A DNA stretch of 7,752 nt, taken from an uncultured Acidobacteriota bacterium. Its GTDB lineage: Bacteria > Acidobacteriota > Terriglobia > Terriglobales > Acidobacteriaceae. The translations under genes were made by a program, and so were the position numbers. Positions 1 to 5,374 of the stretch are shown piece by piece. The notes beneath the pieces were generated by a model. It was not told the DNA's origin and made no database searches. It was given only the letters and a program-made list of their open reading frames with translations. Each line of letters starts with the position of its first letter. Position 1 is the first letter of the stretch. The stretch spans positions 1 to 7,752 of the forward strand of contig CAILBQ010000211.1 in NCBI GenBank assembly GCA_903832475.1, written 5' to 3'.

Positions 1-222
1 CTGCAAAACTCCGCGAACGGCGAAGTCGATGAAGCCATGGTCCTGAGCGAATTCGCCCTGCACTTCCCGCGCGAGCGACCGCTGCGCGTCCTTCGAACTG
101 TGGTGGCGTGGGCACGTTACGCTTCGCTGTTCGATTTCAACGGCGCCCGCCGAGTTTTCCATGGCCTCCAGCAAATGCCATCACGGATTGCGCCATCGTC
201 GTTGCCAGCCCCGAAAACCTAG
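1..222 (+). CDS. C-terminal fragment of probable NitT/TauT-type ABC transporter ATP-binding protein
   Basis: The reading frame is open from the first base of the window and ends at TAG 220-222, giving 73 residues of a gene whose start lies to the left. The stretch GEVDEAMVLSEFAL, followed by a Pro/Arg-rich turn, then VVAWARYASLFDF, has the pattern of the AAA-associated C-terminal domain (PF09821). In that domain an acidic 'vdEe..l..lal.lP' helix precedes a 'WgRyaeLfdYd' motif. It is typically fused behind the ATPase of nitrate/sulfonate/bicarbonate-type ABC importers. The last ~20 residues are Pro/Ser-rich and probably an unstructured tail. No Walker or signature motif falls inside the window, so the ATPase part is inferred from the family. 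An internal ATG at base 37 is not a plausible start because the domain already begins before it. Family assignment is by recognised pattern only. Confidence 0.6.
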   Translation: MQNSANGEVDEAMVLSEFALHFPRERPLRVLRTVVAWARYASLFDFNGARRVFHGLQQMPSRIAPSSLPAPKT

Positions 223-250
223 TCAGCCGGCAACGTAGCTAAACACCCCG

Positions 251-280
251 TTGTCGGGTTGGTGACGTCTCGCCATGATA
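251..280 (+). promoter_or_regulatory. Possible sigma70-like promoter ahead of acetate kinase (weak)
   Basis: TTGTCG at 251-256 matches four of six bases of a -35 box. CATGAT at 274-279, after a 17-base spacer, matches four of six bases of a -10 box. The site lies in the 121-base gap between the upstream ABC gene and the acetate kinase, where a promoter is expected. Matches this loose arise by chance, and promoter consensus in this organism is unknown. Confidence 0.2.
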
Positions 281-332
281 GGAAGTGATGCGCATTTCAA
301 AAAAAGAGTCTCCGTCGGGTTATTTTGTCGGG
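253..332 (+). repeat. Three short GTCGGG direct repeats upstream of acetate kinase
   Basis: GTCGGGTT occurs at 253-260 and again at 314-321, and a third GTCGGG lies at 327-332. The first and third copies are both preceded by TT (TTGTCGGG at 251-258 and 325-332). All lie in the leader region between the upstream gene and the acetate kinase start. They could be operator half-sites or chance repeats in GC-rich DNA. No dyad symmetry accompanies them apart from a 4-bp CCCG/CGGG stem at 247-258. Confidence 0.3.
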
Positions 333-336
333 GGAG
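331..336 (+). promoter_or_regulatory. Shine-Dalgarno-like GGGGAG that decides the acetate kinase start
   Basis: GGGGAG at 331-336 lies 7 bases before GTG 344 and 13 bases before ATG 350. The spacing favours the GTG as initiation codon. The first in-frame ATG at 275 has no such site and would add a poorly conserved 23-residue leader. Confidence 0.45.
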
Positions 337-343
337 CAATTCC

Positions 344-1582
344 GTGAAAATGGCGTCACTGGTCCCTCTCGTCCTCACGATCAACGGAGGTTCGTCGAGC
401 ATCCGCGTTGCGGTCTATGAGGTGGGGGCATCAATCCCCTCATACACGGGACGGATTGATCGCATCGGCTTGCGCGGCACAAATCTGACCGTCGCCAATT
501 TATCTGGTCGATCACCGGCTCCCGTTCGCGTCGCGGCTTCCAACCACCGCACCGCCGTCGAATTCCTGCTGAAGTGGCTGGAACGGCAACCGTTCTTCGC
601 CGCGATCGAAGCGGTCGGCCATCGCGTAGTGCATGGCATGACGCACTCGGCTCCGGAGCGGATCACGCCCGCCCTGCTCGCGGAGTTGCATCGCATCATG
701 CCGTATGATCCCGATCACCTGCCGCGTGAAATTGAGTTGATCGCCGCCTTCCGTCAGCGCCATCCCAAGCTCCCGCAAGTGGCGTGCTTCGACACGGCGT
801 TTCATCGCACGATGCCGCGGATCGCAAAGTTGCTGGCGATTCCGCGACGCTACCAAAAAAGGGGCGTAGAGCGCTACGGTTTTCACGGCTTGTCCTACAC
901 GTATCTCTTGGAGGAACTCACGCGCCTTGGCGATCCCGCCGCGAAGAAGGGCCGCGTGATCCTCGCTCACTTGGGGAATGGCGCCAGCCTCGCTGCCGTC
1001 CGCGATGGCCGGAGCATTGACACCAGCATGGGTTTCACGCCCGCCGCCGGTTTGGTCATGAGCACCCGCTCGGGAGACCTCGATCCCGGGCTGCTTTCGT
1101 ATTTGTCCCGCAGCGAAGGCATGACCCCCGTTCAATTTGAACGAATGGTGAACCACGAATCCGGATTGCTCGGCATCTCCGGAATCAGTTCCGATATGCG
1201 CGACTTGTGCGCGCGAGCGTCGACCGACGCCCGCGCGGCGGACGCCGTGGAGCTATTCTGCTATCAGGCGAAAAAATGGATCGGTGCCTACGCAGCCGCA
1301 CTGGGAGGACTGGACACGCTGGTCTTCGCGGGCGGTATCGGGGAAAACTCCCCGCTGATTCGCGCGCGCATTTGTGCCGGTCTCGGTTTCCTTGGCGTTA
1401 AGCTGAATGAGAAGCGCAATGCAAAGTCGGCGTTCGTGATTTCCAAACAAGCGGCGAGGGTGACGGTTCGCGTCATTCGCACGAACGAAGAACTCATGAT
1501 CGCGCGTTCCGTGTGCCGCACGCTCGGTCTAACGAGTGAGGAAACCAAGTTACACCCGAAACCGGGCCGGTCGTCCCGTTAG
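344..1582 (+). CDS. ackA: Acetate kinase
   Basis: Cytoplasmic acetate kinase of the ASKHA fold. It interconverts acetyl phosphate + ADP and acetate + ATP. From GTG 344 the protein is 412 residues, the usual family length of about 400. Numbered from that start, every hallmark is present: the N-terminal phosphate loop NGGSSS (14-19), HRVVHG with the substrate-binding Arg95, FDTAFHRTMP with catalytic Asp150, YGFHGLSY with His181, HLGNGAS, TRSGDLDPG with catalytic Arg242, FAGGIGENS near the C-terminus, and TNEEL with the metal-binding Glu383. ING replaces the common LNCG in the first motif, and HGM replaces HGG in the second. The start at 344 is chosen from Shine-Dalgarno spacing; ATG 350 is nearly as good. 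No pta or phosphoketolase gene is visible beside it, so the source of acetyl phosphate is unknown. The ~110-base gap to the next gene suggests it is not part of the downstream metal operon. Confidence 0.96.
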   Translation: MKMASLVPLVLTINGGSSSIRVAVYEVGASIPSYTGRIDRIGLRGTNLTVANLSGRSPAPVRVAASNHRTAVEFLLKWLERQPFFAAIEAVGHRVVHGMTHSAPERITPALLAELHRIMPYDPDHLPREIELIAAFRQRHPKLPQVACFDTAFHRTMPRIAKLLAIPRRYQKRGVERYGFHGLSYTYLLEELTRLGDPAAKKGRVILAHLGNGASLAAVRDGRSIDTSMGFTPAAGLVMSTRSGDLDPGLLSYLSRSEGMTPVQFERMVNHESGLLGISGISSDMRDLCARASTDARAADAVELFCYQAKKWIGAYAAALGGLDTLVFAGGIGENSPLIRARICAGLGFLGVKLNEKRNAKSAFVISKQAARVTVRVIRTNEELMIARSVCRTLGLTSEETKLHPKPGRSSR

Positions 1583-1623
1583 ATCAATACCCCATAGCGC
1601 AATCTGTCTCGCAAGCGCAGGAT

Positions 1624-1640
1624 GGCCGCGGCTGTCGGCC
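1624..1640 (+). terminator. Small hairpin after acetate kinase, possible weak terminator
   Basis: GGCCG (1624-1628) and CGGCC (1636-1640) form a perfect 5-bp GC stem around a 7-base loop, about 40 bases after the ackA stop. No T-run follows directly; the nearest T stretch is at 1658-1662. An intrinsic terminator is therefore only possible, and the hairpin may be a chance feature of GC-rich DNA. Confidence 0.25.
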
Positions 1641-1652
1641 GAATGCGGAAAC

Positions 1653-1666
1653 CTCGATTTTTCGAG
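1653..1666. repeat. Perfect inverted repeat CTCGA-TTTT-TCGAG upstream of the Met-rich gene
   Basis: The 14-base palindrome has two 5-base arms around four T residues and ends 29 bases before ATG 1696. Position and symmetry would suit a repressor or activator site for the metal genes downstream, or the stem of an RNA hairpin. It does not match the CueR or CopY operator patterns I know, so its role is open. Confidence 0.3.
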
Positions 1667-1695
1667 CCTGTAATTTTGCCCGGCCCACATTGCAC

Positions 1696-2148
1696 ATGAA
1701 AACGCTATCGTCTTCCCAATTCCTCGTCCGTTTCGGACTCACGCTCGCTGCGGCGATCATCGCCTGCCTTCAACCCGTGCGCGCGGGCGAACCCGCGAAC
1801 AAAATGCCGATGATGGAGGGGAAAATGATGGAGCGCTGTGAGAAGATGAAGGAGCAGAAGCAAACAATGATGGGCGAAATGAAAGCGCAGGATGTCGCTC
1901 TTGCCACCGCCGTCGTCAAAATGAATGCGGCGACGGGCGAAGAAAAATCAGCCCAACTGGCCGCCATCGTCACCAGCTTGGTGGAGCAACGGACTGCCAT
2001 GCGCGTCGGGATGGCGAAGATGCAGGACCAGATGATGTCGCACATGATGGATCACATGCAAAACGGCAAAGAATCCATGATGTCGTGTCCGATGATGAGC
2101 GATGCGGACGATAAATCCTCCGACGCCCACAAAGAGCATCACGAATAA
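1696..2148 (+). CDS. Exported methionine-rich, probably metal-binding protein
   Basis: This is a 150-residue protein that I cannot assign to a named family. A basic start, then a hydrophobic core (about residues 13-24), forms a secretion signal. It could be cut by signal peptidase I after VRA (residue 30). Alternatively, the lipobox-like IIAC could make Cys24 a lipid anchor. The part after residue 30 holds 22 Met in 120 residues, many as MM pairs (39-40, 44-45, 58-59, 113-114, 117-118, 128-129, 133-134). It also has two Cys (48, 131), an SCPMM motif and a His-rich tail (HKEHHE). Residues ~40-122 look like two amphipathic helices, recalling periplasmic Spy/CpxP/ZraP-type helical hairpins in style, though no motif proves kinship. 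Met/His clusters of this sort bind Cu(I)/Ag(I). With a Cu(+)-ATPase downstream, a periplasmic copper buffer is a fair inference. ATG 1696 is preferred to TTG 1690; no clear Shine-Dalgarno site precedes either. Confidence 0.85.
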   Translation: MKTLSSSQFLVRFGLTLAAAIIACLQPVRAGEPANKMPMMEGKMMERCEKMKEQKQTMMGEMKAQDVALATAVVKMNAATGEEKSAQLAAIVTSLVEQRTAMRVGMAKMQDQMMSHMMDHMQNGKESMMSCPMMSDADDKSSDAHKEHHE

Positions 2149-2229
2149 TCGCTCCACAATTTTTCGGCGGGACGTGCTCGGTGGTGCGCTCTCGCGGTCC
2201 ATGCAACGCAAAGCATTGGAAATATTTCT

Positions 2230-2343
2230 ATGATGAACCAAACCAACGGCTGGATGGGCGGAGGAATGTGGGGCTGGAGTGTGGTCGGCACGCTGCTCGT
2301 CATCCTGATCGTCGTGGCCATTATGAAACTCGGTAAGAAATAA
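2230..2343 (+). CDS. 37-residue single-span membrane peptide
   Basis: ATG 2230 to TAA 2341-2343 encodes 37 residues (a second ATG follows directly at 2233). The first 16 residues are a Gly/Met/Trp-rich head (WMGGGMWGW). Residues 17-32 form a strongly hydrophobic membrane span (SVVGTLLVILIVVAIM), and the tail is basic (KLGKK), which predicts the N-terminus outside and the C-terminus in the cytoplasm. A weak GGA at 2218-2220 is spaced 9 bases from the start. The head resembles the Met/Gly/Trp-rich N-termini of small SHOCT-type membrane proteins often found in metal loci, but the SHOCT domain itself is absent. The gene sits 81 bases after the Met-rich protein and 42 bases before the ABC permease. 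It is in the same frame as the permease, with one TAA between them. Function is unknown; it may be a regulator or accessory subunit of a neighbouring transporter. Confidence 0.6.
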   Translation: MMNQTNGWMGGGMWGWSVVGTLLVILIVVAIMKLGKK

Positions 2344-2385
2344 GCCGGTGGCGCGGCGGCTTTTGAAGGGCTGGACGTCGACTTC

Positions 2386-3579
2386 ATGATCCTCATCGCG
2401 CTAAAAATGCTGCTGGGCGACCGCACCAAATATGTGGGTCTGCTGTTCGGGATTACATTCACCTCGTTTCTCGTCACGTTCGCCGCCTCTTATTTCGGCG
2501 GCATGATGACCCGCAGCTTCGCCCTGATTGCCGACAACCCCGGGACGGATGTGTGGGTCATGGACCCGGCTGTAGTGGCAATTGATCGCCCCATCAACCT
2601 GCCGACATCGGCATTGAGTCGCGTGCGCAGCGTCGAGGGCGTGCGCTCCGCCGTGCCTCTCGCTGTGGCGCAGGCCGACGCGCGTTTTCCGAACGGGCAC
2701 TTTCAATCGTTTCAAGTTATCGGCGTGGACGACGCCACTCTCACCGGCGTGCCCTTAATGAAGGCGGGCGCCACGGCCGACGTGCTGCGCGCGTCGGGCG
2801 CCGTGATCGTCGATGGTGGCGGCACCAGTGGAAAGATGGAGACGCCCTCGTTGGTGTCCGATCAATGGCCAAGCGGCCAGCCACACCTTGACGTGCCTAC
2901 ACGCCCGTTGATTGTCGGTGACGAACTTCTAATCGACGACACCCGCGTGCAGGTGGCTGGAGAATCCATGGCGCTGCCGCGGTTTCCGCCGCGGCCGCTG
3001 CTCTTCACCACTTATTCTACCGCCGAGCGCATCCTGCTACCCGAACGACGGCGATTGACGTTCGTGCTCGCGACGGCCGCGCCCGACGTGGACGCCCGCG
3101 CGCTGGCCGCGCGCATCGAGAAGGCCACCCATCTACGCGCCCGCTCGTCGGCCGATTTCAAGGAAGACACCGTGCGGTGGATGATCGTCAATTCTGAGGA
3201 CGTGGGCGATGCCGTGACGATGCTGTCGATCGCGATGCTCGTGGGCTTCGGCGTGACGGGCGTCATGATGTTTATGTTTACGAGCGACAACCTGAAGTAT
3301 TACGCGGTGCTCAGCGCGATGGGCGCGTCCACGCGCCTGCTGCTGACGATGATTCTCGCTCAGGCCGCGCTCTGCGCGCTCATCGGCACGGGCCTCGGGC
3401 TCGGCCTGTGCGCCGTGGCGGGCCGGCTCTTCACGATGTATGATTTTCCCTACCGCATGATGTGGTTCGCGCCGACCGTCGGCGGCGCGGCGGTGGTGTT
3501 GGTGAGTGTCGGTGCCGCCGCTTTCAGCATGCGGCCAGTGCTGAAGATGCAACCGGCCTCGTTTCTCACCGGCCGGTAA
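2386..3579 (+). CDS. ABC exporter permease, FtsX-like (DevC/MacB type)
   Basis: This is a 397-residue inner-membrane permease. Its topology is that of the FtsX/MacB superfamily: one N-terminal span (about 15-38), a large periplasmic domain (about 40-275), then three spans (about 276-299, 317-346 and 361-382). After the second span comes NLKYYAVLSAMGAS (302-315), the cytoplasmic coupling segment in which this family typically has 'reyavLkAlGas'. The C-terminal RPVLKMQPASFL also matches the family ending. MacB/DevC permeases do not move substrate through a channel; they use ATP to drive periplasmic conformational changes that push substrate through an adaptor and a TolC-like duct. The gene is followed after 26 bases by its ATPase and then by its adaptor, the full inner-membrane part of such a system. 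At 397 residues with no fused ATPase it is DevC-like rather than MacB-like. Substrate is unknown. ATG 2386 is the only good start after the upstream in-frame TAA at 2341. Confidence 0.88.
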   Translation: MILIALKMLLGDRTKYVGLLFGITFTSFLVTFAASYFGGMMTRSFALIADNPGTDVWVMDPAVVAIDRPINLPTSALSRVRSVEGVRSAVPLAVAQADARFPNGHFQSFQVIGVDDATLTGVPLMKAGATADVLRASGAVIVDGGGTSGKMETPSLVSDQWPSGQPHLDVPTRPLIVGDELLIDDTRVQVAGESMALPRFPPRPLLFTTYSTAERILLPERRRLTFVLATAAPDVDARALAARIEKATHLRARSSADFKEDTVRWMIVNSEDVGDAVTMLSIAMLVGFGVTGVMMFMFTSDNLKYYAVLSAMGASTRLLLTMILAQAALCALIGTGLGLGLCAVAGRLFTMYDFPYRMMWFAPTVGGAAVVLVSVGAAAFSMRPVLKMQPASFLTGR

Positions 3580-3605
3580 GCCCTCGCGTCATCGCCCTCC
3601 TCACC

Positions 3606-4355
3606 ATGGAAACCCACGCCGAACCCGCCACCGGCCCGACCGCTATCAGCTGCCACGGCGTGACCAAAACGTATGGGGTGGGCAATGCCGCCGTGCAGGC
3701 GCTGCGCGGAGTCGATCTCGCAGTGCGCACGGGGGAACTTCTGATGCTGGTCGGTCCCTCGGGCTGCGGAAAGACGACGCTGATTTCCGTCCTCGCCGGA
3801 CTGCTGCACCGCGACGCTGGCGAATGCACGGTCCTCGCGCACGACTACGAAAAGATGGACGGACCCGAAACGACACGCTTTCGCAAAGAGAACATCGGCT
3901 TCGTCTTTCAATCGTTCGATCTGATTCCCGCGCTCACCGCAGCCGAGAACGCAGCGATCCCCCTCTTGATCGGCGGCGCGAAGCGACGGCCGGCGCTGGA
4001 TAAAACGCGCACCATTTTGAAGACCGTTGGCTTCGACGAGCGAATGATGAATTCTCTACCCGCGGATTTGTCTGGAGGCCAGCAGCAGCGCGTCGCGATT
4101 GCGCGCTCGCTCGTTCACAACCCAAAGTTGATTGTCTGCGACGAGCCGACCAGTGCGCTCGACAGCCAGAGCGGGAGGATGGTGATGGAGCTGATGCGGG
4201 AATTCGCACGGGGTCAGGACCGCGTGCTCGTCGTGGTCACGCACGACGACCGCATCTTAGAGTTCGCCGATCGCATCGCGTGGATGGAGGACGGTCGCAT
4301 CGCCAAGGTCGAAAATGGCCCGGTCCGCGCGAAAGTTCCCGCGACACAATCCTAA
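3606..4355 (+). CDS. ABC exporter ATP-binding protein (LolD/MacB/DevA type)
   Basis: This 249-residue nucleotide-binding protein has every expected motif: Walker A GPSGCGKTT (50-58), Q-loop Gln102 in FVFQSFDLIP, signature LSGGQQQRVAIARS (155-168), Walker B LIVCDEPTSALD (175-186) with catalytic Glu180, and H-loop His213 in VVTHD. The FQSFDLIPxLTAxEN stretch and the LSGGQQQR signature are typical of the LolD/MacB/DevA exporter group. The ATPase would sit on the cytoplasmic face and power the permease encoded 26 bases upstream. A longer in-frame reading from ATG 3462 would overlap the permease by about 118 bases and add a low-quality Arg/Gly-rich leader. ATG 3606 gives the normal family length and N-terminus. 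No Shine-Dalgarno site precedes it (the upstream bases are pyrimidine-rich, CCCTCCTCACC), so translation may be coupled to the permease. Confidence 0.94.
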   Translation: METHAEPATGPTAISCHGVTKTYGVGNAAVQALRGVDLAVRTGELLMLVGPSGCGKTTLISVLAGLLHRDAGECTVLAHDYEKMDGPETTRFRKENIGFVFQSFDLIPALTAAENAAIPLLIGGAKRRPALDKTRTILKTVGFDERMMNSLPADLSGGQQQRVAIARSLVHNPKLIVCDEPTSALDSQSGRMVMELMREFARGQDRVLVVVTHDDRILEFADRIAWMEDGRIAKVENGPVRAKVPATQS

Positions 4356-4368
4356 GCTCTTCTCCTCT

Positions 4369-5298
4369 ATGTTTCGCAAATACATCATTCCTCTGATCGC
4401 TTTGGCTGGCGTCCTTTTCGCCGTCTATACTGTCGTCTGGGGTGATAAGCCGCCACGGTCGGCCCCACCCGTTACCGCCGCACCGCAGTCGCCTTATCCG
4501 GCGTTTGTGGCCGGCGCTGGGATCGTCGAAGCGAGCACGGAAAATATTTCTGTCGGCACGCACCTCGCCGGGATCGTGGCGAAAATCTACGTCCATGTCC
4601 GCAGTGTCGTGAAGACCGGCGATCCATTGTTCATGATCGACGACCGTGCGACCCAGGCAGAAATCGAGACCCGCCGCGCGGCCGTTCACGTGACCGAAAC
4701 CCAACTCGCCGAAGCCAACTACGATCTTGCCCTCGTCGAGCCGCTCGTCGCCAAAGGCGTGGCGACGCAGGACGATCTCAAAAAACAACGGTTCGCGACA
4801 AACACCAGCGCGGCGCAACTTGGGCGGGTGCGCGCGGAACTGAAGTCCGCGGAGACCGAGTTGGAGCGGTTGACGGTGCGTGCGCCCGTGGACGGCGAGG
4901 TGCTGCAACTCAAGTTGCACCTCGGCGAATTCGCACCAGTCACCGCCACGGCGGCAGGCGAACCCCCGTTACTCCTCCTTGGCAACGTCACGCCACTACA
5001 CGTGCGCGTCGACGTGGATGAAAACAACGCCTGGCGCGTGCACGCCGGGACGGCGGCAGTCGGCTACCTCCGCGGCAATCTGAAGATCACCACCCCGCTT
5101 TCCTTCGTGCGCTTCGAGCCTTACGTCGTGCCAAAGAAATCGCTTACTGGCGACAGCACCGAGCGCGTCGACACGCGCGTGCTCCAGGTGATTTTCAGTT
5201 TCGAGCGCGACCGGCTGCCGATCTTTGTCGGCGAGCAAATGGACATTTTCATTGATGCGACAGAACGGGAGCAACCGAGGACCGCACTCAATGAATGA
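4369..5298 (+). CDS. HlyD-family membrane fusion protein (periplasmic adaptor, DevB-like)
   Basis: This 309-residue adaptor has an N-terminal membrane anchor (about 5-24), a Pro/Ala-rich linker and a first lipoyl half (about 57-92, ending KTGDPLFMIDD). An α-helical hairpin follows (about 94-166), then the second lipoyl half (about 167-190, RAPVDGEV) and a β-barrel region (about 200-295). It would bridge the permease and a TolC-like outer-membrane channel. The hairpin is short, as in RND/MacA-type adaptors. At its tip, where the TolC-docking Arg-Leu-Ser motif is expected, ALVEPLVAKGVAT keeps the Leu but has Leu and Thr in place of Arg and Ser by my alignment. The gene starts 13 bases after the ATPase stop with no Shine-Dalgarno site (TCTTCTCCTCT precedes ATG 4369); the earlier in-frame ATG 4315 lies inside the ATPase gene. 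No TolC-like gene is in the window. The protein could instead be annotated as a generic efflux adaptor; its substrate is unknown. Confidence 0.88.
   Translation: MFRKYIIPLIALAGVLFAVYTVVWGDKPPRSAPPVTAAPQSPYPAFVAGAGIVEASTENISVGTHLAGIVAKIYVHVRSVVKTGDPLFMIDDRATQAEIETRRAAVHVTETQLAEANYDLALVEPLVAKGVATQDDLKKQRFATNTSAAQLGRVRAELKSAETELERLTVRAPVDGEVLQLKLHLGEFAPVTATAAGEPPLLLLGNVTPLHVRVDVDENNAWRVHAGTAAVGYLRGNLKITTPLSFVRFEPYVVPKKSLTGDSTERVDTRVLQVIFSFERDRLPIFVGEQMDIFIDATEREQPRTALNE
5277..5281 (+). promoter_or_regulatory. Shine-Dalgarno-like GAGGA before the adaptor/pump junction
   Basis: GAGGA at 5277-5281 lies inside the end of the adaptor gene. It is 9 bases from ATG 5291, which opens a 27-codon frame, but 13 bases from ATG 5295, which opens the pump frame. 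The spacing favours initiation at 5291. Confidence 0.35.
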
Positions 5299-5374
5299 GC
5301 CCACCCAAAGTTCCACCGAGCGCAGTCGCCCGGAACGGATGGCACAGGAAAAAACAGACGCCCTTTATGACTGA
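5291..5374 (+). CDS. Possible 27-codon mini-cistron linking adaptor and copper pump
   Basis: ATG 5291 opens a 27-residue hydrophilic, charged frame ending at TGA 5372-5374. It overlaps the adaptor stop (TGA 5296-5298) at its front and the preferred pump start (ATG 5367) at its end, giving two tiny overlaps of the kind used for coupled translation. A GAGGA is spaced 9 bases upstream. The alternative frame across the same bases (the pump frame from ATG 5295) uses less common codons such as AGG and CGG. The peptide begins MNEPTQSSTERSR and ends TDALYD; it has no recognisable domain, membrane span or metal motif. It may serve only to carry ribosomes from the adaptor to the pump, or be a chance open frame. 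Confidence 0.3.
   Translation: MNEPTQSSTERSRPERMAQEKTDALYD

Noticed and set aside
275..343. Upstream in-frame ATG as the acetate kinase start
   Set aside because: It adds a 23-residue leader absent from the family and has no ribosome site, whereas GGGGAG is well spaced for GTG 344.
512..1156. Reverse-strand open frame (214 codons) within acetate kinase
   Set aside because: Antisense to conserved catalytic motifs of ackA, and no recognisable domain or start signal.
3462..3605. Upstream in-frame ATG as the ABC ATPase start
   Set aside because: It would overlap the permease by about 118 bases and add an Arg/Gly-rich leader not found in LolD/MacB ATPases.
4237..4920. Reverse-strand open frame (227 codons) across ATPase and adaptor genes
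   Set aside because: Antisense to two genes with clear motifs. Composition is Arg/His-rich and without a domain.
5295..5366. ATG 5295 as the copper pump start
   Set aside because: It gives an ATGA overlap with the adaptor, but the added 24 residues show no domain and use less typical codons. The spacing of GAGGA fits 5291 better. Kept as an alternative, not excluded.
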